Origin: Acidobacteriota bacterium
Lineage (GTDB): Bacteria; Acidobacteriota; JAAYUB01
DNA: 34,182 nucleotides
Direction of reading: 5' to 3'
NCBI GenBank assembly: GCA_018001935.1
Contig: JAGNHB010000061.1
Location: forward strand, 1-34,182
The position numbers and the translations under genes were made by a program. Below are positions 26,001-33,240 of the stretch, one piece after another. Within the stretch, counting starts at the first letter, position 1. Each line of letters opens with the position of its first letter. The notes beneath the pieces were generated by a model, which searched no databases, was not told the origin of the DNA, and saw nothing but the letters and a program-made list of their open reading frames with translations.

Positions 26001-26669
26001 GGGTTGACCCCGCAGGAACTCGGAGGCCCTCTCGAGGAAGTCCCGGATCACCCGCGAGTTGATGCTGGCGGGGAAACAGAAGACCACCGCGGCGGGCCGG
26101 CGGCCGGGGTCCGTGTCGTGCTCCGCCCGGACGCGGCGCAGGGACTCCTCGATGTTCTTCGCGCGGATGGAAATCTCGGTGTCGTCGGCCTTGGGGCTGG
26201 CCACGGTGAGCATCAGGGCGGCGGTGTCGCCGAAGTCGCGGATGAAGTTGACGGGCTGGCACCCCTGGGGCAGGTCCGTGATGCCGTCGAGGCGCAGCTT
26301 GATGTCGTCGAACTCCTTGGCGGAGTCCTTGACGTAGTCCTCCAGGGTCACGTAGACGATGGAGAGGTTGGTGCGGGAGATCGACTCGATCTTCTCCACC
26401 TTGGCGTTCTGGGCCATCTGCTCCTCGACCTTCCGCGTGACGAGCTGCTCCACCTTCTCGGCGTCGGCCCCCGGCCAGGCCGTCACCGCCACCGCCTGGA
26501 GGACGGGGATGACGGGGTCCTTCCGCTCGGGCATGTTGAGGTAGCCGTAAATCCCCCAGGCGAAGACGAAGAGCAGAAGCACCCAGGAGACGTGGCGTTT
26601 CTCCACGCAGAACCGGGCGGTGTTGTGGGTGCTCTGAACGTGCTCCTGATCGGTTTTCCCGTGCGACAT
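23025..26669 (-). CDS. RND efflux transporter permease (inner-membrane pump)
   Basis: 1214 residues from the ATG at 26669, with AAGGAC about 10 bp upstream. TM1 is VSWVLLLFVFAWGIYGYL (about 27-44), followed by the conserved PERKDPVIPV and a porter entry (VAVTAWPGADAEKVEQLVTR). TM2-6 lie at about 495-700 with the proton-relay pair D557-D558 in GLLVDDPVVAGD. TM8-12 occupy the last 230 residues (GFTNLTIVLCISLIAIYMAL, IGVIVSHIIVLFDFIEE). The lysine found in TM10 of AcrB is not apparent; S/H occupy that stretch. The tail is histidine-rich (EEHHHRRHGHAA). The aspartate pair lies 150 residues later than in AcrB because the first porter region carries extra sequence at about 175-300. It is the third pump gene after the channel and adaptor. 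Substrate unknown; a metal specificity is possible because of the histidine tail, but unproven. Confidence 0.9.
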   Translation of the reverse strand: MSHGKTDQEHVQSTHNTARFCVEKRHVSWVLLLFVFAWGIYGYLNMPERKDPVIPVLQAVAVTAWPGADAEKVEQLVTRKVEEQMAQNAKVEKIESISRTNLSIVYVTLEDYVKDSAKEFDDIKLRLDGITDLPQGCQPVNFIRDFGDTAALMLTVASPKADDTEISIRAKNIEESLRRVRAEHDTDPGRRPAAVVFCFPASINSRVIRDFLERASEFLRGQPDVGSIRFVEGVGFAGVDVMTTLDDKALELAVQKFLNERVKIAEAHPDCWAPILVRDPAETKKLLQGVAGDKYSYREMDDFTDLMQKSLKTIEIVSKVDRSGTLDEQVLLQYSQERLASYGVKAGNLKDILAARNSFVPGGEINTRDKVVGITPSGEFKNEKELNDVVIGANPDGSPVYLRDVAVVTRGYDMPPRFLNHYTRRDAQGNWTQTRAITLSIQMKEGEKIGLFAEEVDAKLEELRKMLPPDLVFARTSDQPKQVEENVELFMRSLWEAIILVVVVSFIGFWEWRSAILMAIAIPITLAMTFGMMFVLGLDIQQVSIATLIIALGLLVDDPVVAGDSIKRDMGIGNPPVVAAWLGPTKLATAILYATITNIVAYLPFLMLPGSTGEFLFSLPMVLTCSLVASRVASMTFIPMLGYYLLKPKLEKPVEERRKAGFAAFYFRLGRAAIRHRWVALLLSFGVLAAGVFFASQLKTMFFPKDQSFLSYVDVWLPEDASFESTLTKTQQVEKAVGEIFAQFGKDHAENGKPREVLKSMTTFVGGGGPRFWYSVSPEMQQLNYAQIIIEVFHKEDTEELAALLQQGVPARVPGAQIDARQLETGSVVGLPIAIRLSGMEIDMLRGLAERLKALFQDVPGVDRVRDDWGAESFALDIQVNTDRANLAGITNVDVAASSAAAMSGLPVSTLREGDKQIPIVARLRDAERLTIEDMRNLYVYSSISTNHVPLRQVATVDYKLRTEKFRRRNQFRTVTVYCAPVKGVLPSEIMASAAPKLAEFEKSLPSGYFVEIGGEKESQDEGFTNLTIVLCISLIAIYMALVFQFKNAIKPFVVFAAVPYGMVGAFAALFATSTPFGFMAFLGIISLIGVIVSHIIVLFDFIEEKREEGEPLQQALLDAGIIRLRPVLITVGATVIALFPLAMHGGPLWQPLCYAQIGGLLIATPITLGLVPVLYAICVLDLKILKWEGPVEAEEHHHRRHGHAAAPPPVPEG

Positions 26670-26687
26670 GTGGTTAGTCCTTTTATT

Positions 26688-26734
26688 GAATTCAGAATTC
26701 AGAATTCAGAATCCAGAATCCAGAATGGAGAATC
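26688..26734. repeat. Tandem 7-bp repeat before the RND permease gene
   Basis: Seven head-to-tail heptamers: GAATTCA three times, GAATCCA twice, then GAATGGA and a degenerate GAATCGG. The array ends 18 bp upstream of the permease start codon on the minus strand, just outside its ribosome binding site, so copy-number change would alter the leader of the permease message. Confidence 0.85.
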
Positions 26735-26754
26735 GGTACTTTGGTCTCCATCAC

Positions 26755-27004
26755 TCATTGTTTGAGCTCATTCGGTTTTCCACGCCTTTTCAGCCAGAGC
26801 TGCAAAGAGCGGGAACTCTCAAGAGAGGGTTTTCCTATCAGAATGTTCTCCAAACTGATATCTTCATCCAAATCAGGCCAATGAATGCCGTCGCCGTTAT
26901 TTCGCTTTTTGGTTATCTCTTTCAGCATGAACACGACAAGGCTCATCGCCATCTCCTGAATAGAAGAAGAAGCGATAGGGGCCGCAGGTCAGAATGGTTG
27001 GCAT
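26755..27004 (-). pseudogene. Decayed DUF4160-DUF2442 module inside the efflux operon
   Basis: Reading the minus strand from the ATG at 27004 gives MPTILTCGPYRFFFYSGDGD, continuing EPCRVHAERDNQKAK and then TAA at 26897. This is the first half of a DUF4160 protein (normally about 80 residues; the family usually continues AKFWL). Directly after it, in another frame, GDGIHWPDLDEDISLENILI and the following GKPSLESSRSLQLWLKRRGK, ending at 26755, match the C-terminal half of DUF2442 proteins. The two families are commonly adjacent as a small toxin-antitoxin-like pair, so this looks like an internal deletion that removed the end of one gene and the start of the other. The DNA is much richer in A+T than its neighbours, suggesting acquisition. 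It begins 9 bp after the adaptor stop codon. A 65-residue open frame here (ATG at 26952) spans both frames' remains and is not a genuine start. Confidence 0.75.
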
Positions 27005-27013
27005 TCCAGCCCC

Positions 27014-28216
27014 TCACTTCATCACTTGCACCCTTTGCCCGTCCATCAGTTGCTGGGCGCCGGAGACGACCACCCGCTCCCCGGGCTTGACGCCGTCGAG
27101 GACCGCCACCTGGTTCCCGTAGATGTCCCCCAGGCGGATGGTCCGGAACCGGACCGTTCCCTGGTCGGAGTTGCCGTCCAGGACGGCCACCGCGTACTTC
27201 CCGGGGTCTTCCTTGGAGCGGATCACCGAGGCGAGCGGGATCACGGCGACGGTCTGGGCCTGCGGCTCCTCGCCCGAGAGGCTCACCGACACGATCATTC
27301 CCGGCTTGAGCTGCTGCTTGCGGTTCGCGATGGTGACCTCCACGCTGAAGACCCTCGTCTTGGGGTCCGCGGCGGGGGAGATGGCGGTCACCTTGCCGGT
27401 GATCCCTTCCCCCGGAAGCACTTCCACCTGGAGGGCCAGCTCCATCCCGAGCTTCACCTTGGGGAGTTCGTTGTCGGGCACGCCGAAAACCGCCTTCACC
27501 GTGCCGATGTCGGCCATCTCGAAGGCGGGGGTCCCGGCGGCCGCCAAAAGGCCGATCTCCACGTTCCGCTTGAGGACCAGCCCGCTGACGGGGGCGGCCA
27601 GGGTGCTGTCGCCGAGGGCGATCCTCGCCTCGGCTTCCTGGGCCTCGGCGGCGGACAGGTTCTGCTCCGCCGTTTCCACCTGGGAGCGGGCGGCCGCCAC
27701 CTGGGCGGTCGTCGCGTCGAGCTGCGCCTTTGCCGCGTCGAAGTCGGGCCGGACCAGGCTCTGGGTGGCGTAAAGAGCTTCGGCGCGCCGGAAGTCGCTC
27801 CGCGCCTTGTCCTGGGCGGCCAGGGCCTGGTCCAGCTGGGCCTTGGCGGTCTGGATGGTCTTGGCGGCCGCCGCCACCTGGGCCTGGGCCTGCCGGACCT
27901 TCACCTGGTAGTCCGACTGCCGGACCCGGGCCAGGACCTGGCCCCTGGACACGAAGTCCCCTTCCTGGGCCAGGTGGCCCCCGATCCGCAGGATATCCTC
28001 CACGTAGCCGCCCACCTTGAAGGCCACGCTGACCTGGCTCTGGGGGACGATGGAGGCGGAGAAGCGGCGGATTCCCTCGGTGGCGGTGTACGTCCCCACC
28101 GACTGAACCGTCACGATCACCGGGGAGCGGCTGCCCACCACTTCCTGTTTCCGGCAGGCCGCACCGCAGGCCGCCGCCAGGATCACTGCCGTCAAGAACA
28201 CGCGTTTCATTTTCAT
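27014..28216 (-). CDS. RND efflux periplasmic adaptor (membrane fusion protein)
   Basis: 400 residues. The ATG at 28216 overlaps the stop of the channel gene (ATGA); an ATG two codons later (28210) is equally possible, and GAGG lies just upstream. The N-terminus is a probable lipoprotein or signal sequence (VFLTAVILAAACGAACRK, candidate cysteines 17 and 21). A split lipoyl/barrel-sandwich region (VAFKVGGYVEDILRIGGHLA, then STLAAPVSGLVLKRNVEIG) flanks a long alpha-helical hairpin rich in A, Q and K (about 98-195). A beta-barrel (AVFGVPDNELPKVKLGMELA) and membrane-proximal domain (IPLASVIRSKEDPGKYAV, LDGVKPGERVVVSGAQQLMD) follow. It links the pump to the outer-membrane channel. Order channel-adaptor-permease on one transcript supports a tripartite efflux system. 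Confidence 0.92.
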   Translation of the reverse strand: MKMKRVFLTAVILAAACGAACRKQEVVGSRSPVIVTVQSVGTYTATEGIRRFSASIVPQSQVSVAFKVGGYVEDILRIGGHLAQEGDFVSRGQVLARVRQSDYQVKVRQAQAQVAAAAKTIQTAKAQLDQALAAQDKARSDFRRAEALYATQSLVRPDFDAAKAQLDATTAQVAAARSQVETAEQNLSAAEAQEAEARIALGDSTLAAPVSGLVLKRNVEIGLLAAAGTPAFEMADIGTVKAVFGVPDNELPKVKLGMELALQVEVLPGEGITGKVTAISPAADPKTRVFSVEVTIANRKQQLKPGMIVSVSLSGEEPQAQTVAVIPLASVIRSKEDPGKYAVAVLDGNSDQGTVRFRTIRLGDIYGNQVAVLDGVKPGERVVVSGAQQLMDGQRVQVMK

Positions 28217-29580
28217 TTTTCCTCACCCAGCGCTTTTTCGAATTCCGCCCGGGCCGTCCAGAAGGCGATGACGGCGTCCCGCCAGGCGTTATTGGCATTT
28301 TCGAGGTCCGACTGCGCCTGGAGGGTGTCCTTGAGCAGGGCCGCCTCCACCTTGTACCGGTTCGAGACCACCCGCAGGTTCTCGGCCGCCGTCTCCCGGG
28401 CCAGCCTCGCGCTCTCCAGCAGGAGGCGGTTCTGGCGGACCTTCCGGAACTTGTCGTTGACGTCCACCACCACCGTGTCCGAGGTCTCCCGGAGGGCGAG
28501 ACGGGCCTGGGAGATGGTCCGGTCCTTCTCGCCCAGCTCCCGTTTCTTCCGGCCCCAGTCCCAGATCTCCCAGCTGAAGACCAGCCCCAGGCCGATCATG
28601 TTCTTCGGCAGCATCTCGTCGTAGTTGATCAGCCGCATGGCCTGAAGGCCCACGCCCAGGTCGGGGATGTACTCCGCCTTCTTGGCCCGGCGGTCCAGTT
28701 CCGCCTGCTCGATCTGGAGTTTCGCCTTCGCCACCTCGGCCCGCTGCTCGAGCGCGGTCCGGCGGGCGGCTTCGGGGTCCGTCTCGAAGGTGGTGGGGGC
28801 GGGGGCCTCCTCCACGCTGAACGGCGTCATGGGGTCGCGGCCCAGGAGGAGGTTCAGCTGCTCCTTTCCCGTGGCCTGGGTGTCGCGCAGGCACTGGAGG
28901 TCGTACTCGGTCTTCGCCAGCGCGGCCTGCACCTGCAGGGCGTCCGCCTTGAGGACGACTTCCTGCGCCAGGTAGTCCTGGGTCAGGCGGTCCAGTTCCC
29001 GGTAGAGGCGCAGGGTCTCCTCCAGGGCCCGGATCCCGCTCTGGGCCTGGGCGATCCCCCAGTAGGCGAGCTTGGTGCTCTTCACCAGGTCCTGGGTTTT
29101 CAGCCGGACGTCCTGCCGGGCGATCTCCTCCCCCTTGCGAAGGGCCTTCACGTTGAGTTTCAACCGGTAAAGCTGGGTGAGGGGCTGCTGGACGTCCGCC
29201 TGCAGGACCAGCGTGGGGACCCGCGCGGTGCTCAGGTAGGTGTCCTCCGAGGGCACGGGCCGCCCGTCGATCTCCCCGAACACCCCCTGCCGGAAGAAGA
29301 ACTCGATGGGCGCCAGTTGCTGGGAGCCGGTCGCGCGGAAGTTGATGGTCGGGAAGAAGTGGGTGCGGAAAGCCTGGGTCTTCTCGTGGGCCTTCTCCGC
29401 TTCGAGACCGGAGATCCTGACCTCCCGGTTGTTCGCGATCGCCTGGGCGATGGCCTGCTCCAGCGTGAGGACGCCGGCGTCCTCACCCGGGAGCGGGTTC
29501 GCGGGCAGAAGCGGGACGGAGGCCAGGAGGACCGCGGCGATCCAGAACATCCCTGACAGTGGCTTGCGATCGGTTTTCAT
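28213..29580 (-). CDS. TolC-family outer membrane efflux channel
   Basis: 455 residues from the ATG at 29580, with GGGGAAAG upstream. A signal peptide (SGMFWIAAVLLASVPLLPAN) is followed by the OEP pattern LTLEQAIAQAIANNREVRIS, where the first helix begins. Two structural repeats are visible, each with long helices (EETLRLYRELDRLTQDYLAQ; ARLARETAAENLRVVSNRYK) and a beta hairpin (NMIGLGLVFSWEIWDWG for the second). The end is DAVIAFWTARAEFEKALGEE, the standard family finish. It forms the trimeric outer-membrane duct of the pump. First gene of the operon, with its promoter at 29617-29645 and an inverted repeat over the -35. The substrate cannot be inferred from this gene. Confidence 0.92.
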   Translation of the reverse strand: MKTDRKPLSGMFWIAAVLLASVPLLPANPLPGEDAGVLTLEQAIAQAIANNREVRISGLEAEKAHEKTQAFRTHFFPTINFRATGSQQLAPIEFFFRQGVFGEIDGRPVPSEDTYLSTARVPTLVLQADVQQPLTQLYRLKLNVKALRKGEEIARQDVRLKTQDLVKSTKLAYWGIAQAQSGIRALEETLRLYRELDRLTQDYLAQEVVLKADALQVQAALAKTEYDLQCLRDTQATGKEQLNLLLGRDPMTPFSVEEAPAPTTFETDPEAARRTALEQRAEVAKAKLQIEQAELDRRAKKAEYIPDLGVGLQAMRLINYDEMLPKNMIGLGLVFSWEIWDWGRKKRELGEKDRTISQARLALRETSDTVVVDVNDKFRKVRQNRLLLESARLARETAAENLRVVSNRYKVEAALLKDTLQAQSDLENANNAWRDAVIAFWTARAEFEKALGEEK

Positions 29581-29616
29581 CTTTCCCCTTCACGCGTGCA
29601 ATTCATTGAGGAGCGG

Positions 29617-29645
29617 ATTATACCCGAGCCTCCAGCCGGAGCGAA
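29617..29645 (-). promoter_or_regulatory. Promoter of the efflux operon
   Basis: On the minus strand a perfect TATAAT (29617-29622) lies 17 bp from TTCGCT (29640-29645), about 37 bp before the channel gene ATG. The weak -35 box suggests that an activator or repressor may act here. Confidence 0.6.
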
Positions 29646-29680
29646 ACAACTTTTCTCCACGGCGGAACAATCTTTCGCTC
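29639..29680. repeat. Inverted repeat over the efflux promoter, possible operator
   Basis: GAGCGAAA (29639-29646) and its exact reverse complement TTTCGCTC (29673-29680) are 26 bp apart. The left arm covers the -35 box of the efflux promoter. The space between holds two CAA-containing near-repeats (ACAAC, ACAAT). No regulator gene lies next to the operon in this window. Confidence 0.35.
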
Positions 29681-29763
29681 ACGTGACTTGAGGCACAGGA
29701 AGCGGACCGGGGACCGGCCCGGGCCCCGAAGCGAATCGGAATCGCCGGGAGCGCCCGTCGGGG

Positions 29764-29792
29764 TTGCAGGGAAGGGCCGGTTGGGGTAAAGT
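29764..29792 (+). promoter_or_regulatory. Promoter of kdsD and the histidine kinase gene
   Basis: TTGCAG (29764-29769) and TAAAGT (29787-29792) are 17 bp apart. The predicted leader of about 160 nt contains a nested stem: GAAGGGC (29864-29870) pairs with GCCCTTC (29890-29896) around an inner GGCGA/TCGCC. The 381-bp gap 29581-29961 holds this promoter and the divergent efflux promoter; I see no gene in it. Confidence 0.5.
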
Positions 29793-29961
29793 AGCGCTTC
29801 AGGGCCGGGAGCGAAGACCGCGCGATCCCGGGCAAGGAGGGCCCCGGAGCCCCGATTGCGAGCGAAGGGCGGCGAATCGCCTTTCGGCGGCCCTTCATCC
29901 CGAACCGCGGCGCGGGTTATGCGCCGGCGGCGGGGTGACGTCACCACAGGGGAGGAGCGCC

Positions 29962-30918
29962 ATGAGCCTGGAGATCGCCCGCGAAGTGCTGCAGGTGGAG
30001 GCGGAAGCCATCCTGACGGTGAGAAACCGGCTGGACGGGCGTTTCGTGCGGGCCGTGGACCTCCTCGAGCAGTGCCGGGGACGCATCGTGACCACCGGAA
30101 TGGGCAAGTCGGGCATCATCGCCCGCAAGCTGGCCGCCACCTTCGCCAGCACCGGGTCGCCCTCGCTGTTCATGCACCCGGCGGAAGCCATCCACGGGGA
30201 CCTGGGCATGCTGTGCCGGGGGGACGTGGTGGTGGCGCTCTCCCACTCCGGCGAAACCGCGGAGATCCTCCGGGTGGTGGAGTATCTCAAGCGGCTGGAC
30301 ATTCCCCTCCTGGTCCTGTCGGGGTGCCCCGAATCGAGCCTGGGCCGCGCCGCCGAGGTCTGCCTCGACGCCGGGGTCGCCCGGGAGGCCTGCCCGCTGG
30401 GCCTGGCCCCCACCGCCAGCACCTCGGCCTCCCTGGCCCTGGGGGACGCCCTCGCGGTGGCGCTCTCCGTGCGCAAGGGGTTCCGGGTGGACGACTTCGC
30501 GGCCCTTCACCCCGGCGGGAAGCTGGGGAAGCGTTTCCTGCGCATCCGGGACCTCATGCGCACGGGGGAGGCCGTCCCGGGGGTCCGTCTCGACACGCGC
30601 ATGCGGGACGTCGTCTTCGTCATGTCCGACAAGCGCATGGGGATCACCGCCGTCACCGACGCGGAGGGGGTCCTTCGGGGCGCCATCTCGGACGGCGACC
30701 TGCGCCGCCTCCTGGCGCGCTGCCCCGATCTCCTCGACCGGGAGGCCGGTTCGTGCATGACCCCCGACCCGAAGACCGTCCCCGCGGACGAACTGGCCAC
30801 CCAGGCCCTGGCCATCATGGAGCGCAACCGCATCACCTCGCTGTTCATCACCGACCCGGAAGGCCGCCTGGAGGGCGCCATTCACCTCCACGACCTCTGG
30901 GGGACCGAGCTGTTCTGA
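29962..30918 (+). CDS. kdsD: Arabinose-5-phosphate isomerase (KdsD/KpsF family)
   Basis: 318 residues from the ATG at 29962, preceded by GGGGAGGAG; the frame is open for 66 more codons upstream without a start signal. It converts ribulose 5-phosphate to arabinose 5-phosphate, the first committed step towards Kdo and hence lipopolysaccharide. An SIS domain spans about 30-170 (TTGMGKSG, SHSGETAEILR, LAPTASTSASLALGDALAVA). Two CBS domains occupy about 195-318 (DLMRTGEAVPGVRLDTRMRD, GSCMTPDPKTVPADELATQA). The residues corresponding to E. coli KdsD K59, E111, E152 and H193 are all present with a constant offset of ten: K49, E101, E142 and H183. Length matches the family. The histidine kinase gene begins 10 bp after its stop, an unusual partner; Kdo genes are not otherwise present here. 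Confidence 0.95.
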   Translation: MSLEIAREVLQVEAEAILTVRNRLDGRFVRAVDLLEQCRGRIVTTGMGKSGIIARKLAATFASTGSPSLFMHPAEAIHGDLGMLCRGDVVVALSHSGETAEILRVVEYLKRLDIPLLVLSGCPESSLGRAAEVCLDAGVAREACPLGLAPTASTSASLALGDALAVALSVRKGFRVDDFAALHPGGKLGKRFLRIRDLMRTGEAVPGVRLDTRMRDVVFVMSDKRMGITAVTDAEGVLRGAISDGDLRRLLARCPDLLDREAGSCMTPDPKTVPADELATQALAIMERNRITSLFITDPEGRLEGAIHLHDLWGTELF

Positions 30919-30928
30919 GGTCCCCGCC

Positions 30929-33217
30929 GTGAACCTCATCAGCGACAACGTCGTTCTCAACGCCCAGAGCATCCTCTACCTGGTGCTGTTCACCCTCGGC
31001 CTGGCCATCGGCGGCATCCTGCTCCGGGAGCAGGGTCGGAGGGTGCCGGGCAACCGGCTGCTGGCGGCCTACTTCGCCTGCGGGAGCGGCTGGGCCGGCT
31101 CCGGCTTCCTGGTGACGTCGTCCTTCTTCAGCGGCTGGAACCTGGTGCAGTACACGTTCATGCTGCTCGGCGGGGTGTTCCTTCTCCGTTTCGCCTGCGG
31201 CCTCCCGGGTTCCTCTCCCGGTCTCGAACGGGAGACCCGCCTGGTGCGGGGCGCCGGGTGGCTGATCGGGACCTTCGGGGTCGGGCAGGTCCTCCTCTGT
31301 CCGACGAGCGGCCCCGGTTTCGTGACCGTGCGGGCCGTGGACCTCGCCCTCCTGGTGCTGCAGTTCCTGGGGTGCGTGCAGGTCCTGCTCTGGAAGGCCG
31401 TCCGGCTCTCGCGGGTCCCCCCTCCCGGCGAGCCGGCGGCGCCGTCGTCCGCCGGGACCTGGGAGTGCATCGCCCGCCCGTCCGGCGGCTCCGCCCGGAT
31501 GTCCCGCGCCTATGCCCTGGCCTTGGCCCTGCCCTTCCTGCTCGCGGTCTGGGCGCTCCTCTTCCACGGCGTCCTGGCACCCCTCCGGATGGTGTCCTAC
31601 CTCACGTACACCCTCTCCCTGTGCCTGGGCTGCCTGGCCTTCGTCTTCACCTTCGTGCTGACGCACCTCAACTACGCCCCCGCCTCCAGCAACCTGAAAA
31701 CCAAGATCCTGCTCAGCCCGCTGGTCACCCTCTTCGCCGTGGTGGGGCCGCTGGGGCAGGTCCTGGTTAGCCTTCACACCGAGCGCTTCGTCGACCGGGT
31801 CGCTCCCGACGCCCGGCAGGCGTCGAGCCTTTGCGACCGCGGACGGGCCGCGGACCCCCGGGAGTTCCCGGTGTCGGTCGCCTTCGTCGTGGAGCGGCCG
31901 GGCGGGTCCGACGCCGGGGTGACGGGCCGGGCGGTTTTCAACCGCGCCGGATTGTCCCGCGACCCCCTCGAGGTGCTGAACGCCAAGAAGGTCCTCCTCG
32001 GACCGGGTTTTCTCGCTCGCCTGACGGCCCCTGACGGTTCCCGCCACCCCTTCTTCGTGACCGTGGCCCCGTCGGGGGGGCGGGACCTGTGGGTGGGGTT
32101 CCCGGCGCGGGAAATCCACGCCGACCTCGGCACCGTGGGGGGCGGGATCCTGGTGGGGATGGCCGGTGGCGTCGTCCTCATCCTGATGGTGTTTCCCGCC
32201 TTCTTCCGGATCGGGCTCGTGGAACCCCTCGAACGGCTGATGGCTGGCGTGCGCCAGGTCGAGGAGGGGAAGCTGGACGTCGTCGTCCCGGTCCGGTACC
32301 CCGACGAGATCGGTTTCCTGACCCGGGCCTTCAACGGGATGGTGGCTTCCATCGGCCGGATGCGGAGTTCGCTCCGCGACGCCAACGCCGAACTGGAGGC
32401 GCGCGTCCTGGAACGGACCGCCGAGCTGTCGGAGGCCAACCGGAGGCTTGAGCGCAACGCCGCCGAGATGGAGGCGGCCAACGGCGAGCTGGACGCCTTC
32501 GCGCACACCGTAGCCCACGATCTCAAGTCCCCCCTGACCGCTCTGGTCGGGTACGGCTCCCTCCTGGAGAACTGCCTGGAAGGCATGACCTGCCAGGAGA
32601 TCCGGGAGAACCTGACGGGGATCTGCCAGGCGGGGACGAAGATGACCAGCATCATCAACGAACTCCTGCTGCTGGCCCAGACCCGGAAGATGGAGACGAT
32701 CCCCCGGAAGATCCTCGACATGTCCGCCGTGGTGTCCGAGGCCCTCAAGCGGATCGCCGTCCCCCCCGACTTCCCGCGGCCGGAGATCCTCCAGCCCGCC
32801 TCATGGCCGAGGGTCCTGGGGTACGGGCCCTGGGTCGAGGAGGTCTGGGTCAACTACCTCTCCAACGCCGTCATGTACGGGGGCGACCCGCCCGTGGTGG
32901 AACTGGGCTGGGACCCGCCGGCGGACCCCGCCGAAACCCCTGCGGGCGGCGACGGGATCTTCCCCCTGGTGCGCTTCTGGGTTCGGGACAACGGCCAAGG
33001 CCTCACCCGGGACGAGCAGTCCCGCCTCTTCCTGCCCTTCACCCGCCTCGAGCAGGCCCGTCTCCACGGGCACGGGCTGGGGCTGTCCATTGTGCGCCGG
33101 ATCGTGGAAAAGCTGGGGGGAAAGGTCGGCGTGGACAGTTGGCCGGGTCGCGGCAGCATCTTCTTTTTCACCCTCCCCACCGTGTCGGGGAAAGACACCG
33201 GGGCAGCTGAAGCTTGA
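30929..33217 (+). CDS. Multi-spanning membrane sensor histidine kinase
   Basis: 762 residues from a GTG at 30929, 10 bp after kdsD; GAGG lies about 10 bp upstream. Residues 1-255 hold about seven hydrophobic helices (SILYLVLFTLGLAIGGILL, VQYTFMLLGGVFLLRFACG, ALALALPFLLAVWALLF, LGCLAFVFTFVLTHL). A further helix at about 258-282, an extracytoplasmic domain (about 283-397) and a last helix (about 399-425) resemble a normal periplasmic sensor, so two sensing modules appear fused. A HAMP domain follows (PLERLMAGVRQVEEGKLDV), then a coiled coil and HisKA with H530 in AHTVAHDLKSPLTALVGYG. The ATPase domain has N box VWVNYLSNAVMYGG, G1 VRDNGQGL, F box RLFLPFTRL and G2 GHGLGLSIV. No receiver domain; no response regulator gene is adjacent, so its partner lies elsewhere. 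Confidence 0.92.
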   Translation: MNLISDNVVLNAQSILYLVLFTLGLAIGGILLREQGRRVPGNRLLAAYFACGSGWAGSGFLVTSSFFSGWNLVQYTFMLLGGVFLLRFACGLPGSSPGLERETRLVRGAGWLIGTFGVGQVLLCPTSGPGFVTVRAVDLALLVLQFLGCVQVLLWKAVRLSRVPPPGEPAAPSSAGTWECIARPSGGSARMSRAYALALALPFLLAVWALLFHGVLAPLRMVSYLTYTLSLCLGCLAFVFTFVLTHLNYAPASSNLKTKILLSPLVTLFAVVGPLGQVLVSLHTERFVDRVAPDARQASSLCDRGRAADPREFPVSVAFVVERPGGSDAGVTGRAVFNRAGLSRDPLEVLNAKKVLLGPGFLARLTAPDGSRHPFFVTVAPSGGRDLWVGFPAREIHADLGTVGGGILVGMAGGVVLILMVFPAFFRIGLVEPLERLMAGVRQVEEGKLDVVVPVRYPDEIGFLTRAFNGMVASIGRMRSSLRDANAELEARVLERTAELSEANRRLERNAAEMEAANGELDAFAHTVAHDLKSPLTALVGYGSLLENCLEGMTCQEIRENLTGICQAGTKMTSIINELLLLAQTRKMETIPRKILDMSAVVSEALKRIAVPPDFPRPEILQPASWPRVLGYGPWVEEVWVNYLSNAVMYGGDPPVVELGWDPPADPAETPAGGDGIFPLVRFWVRDNGQGLTRDEQSRLFLPFTRLEQARLHGHGLGLSIVRRIVEKLGGKVGVDSWPGRGSIFFFTLPTVSGKDTGAAEA

Positions 33218-33240
33218 CGCGGTCGCGAAAAGTCCGGATC

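Noticed and set aside
26755..26952. 65-residue small protein starting at 26952
   Set aside because: Its first 18 or so residues are an out-of-frame reading of the DUF4160 remnant; only the C-terminal half is protein-like. It is better described as part of a decayed gene pair.
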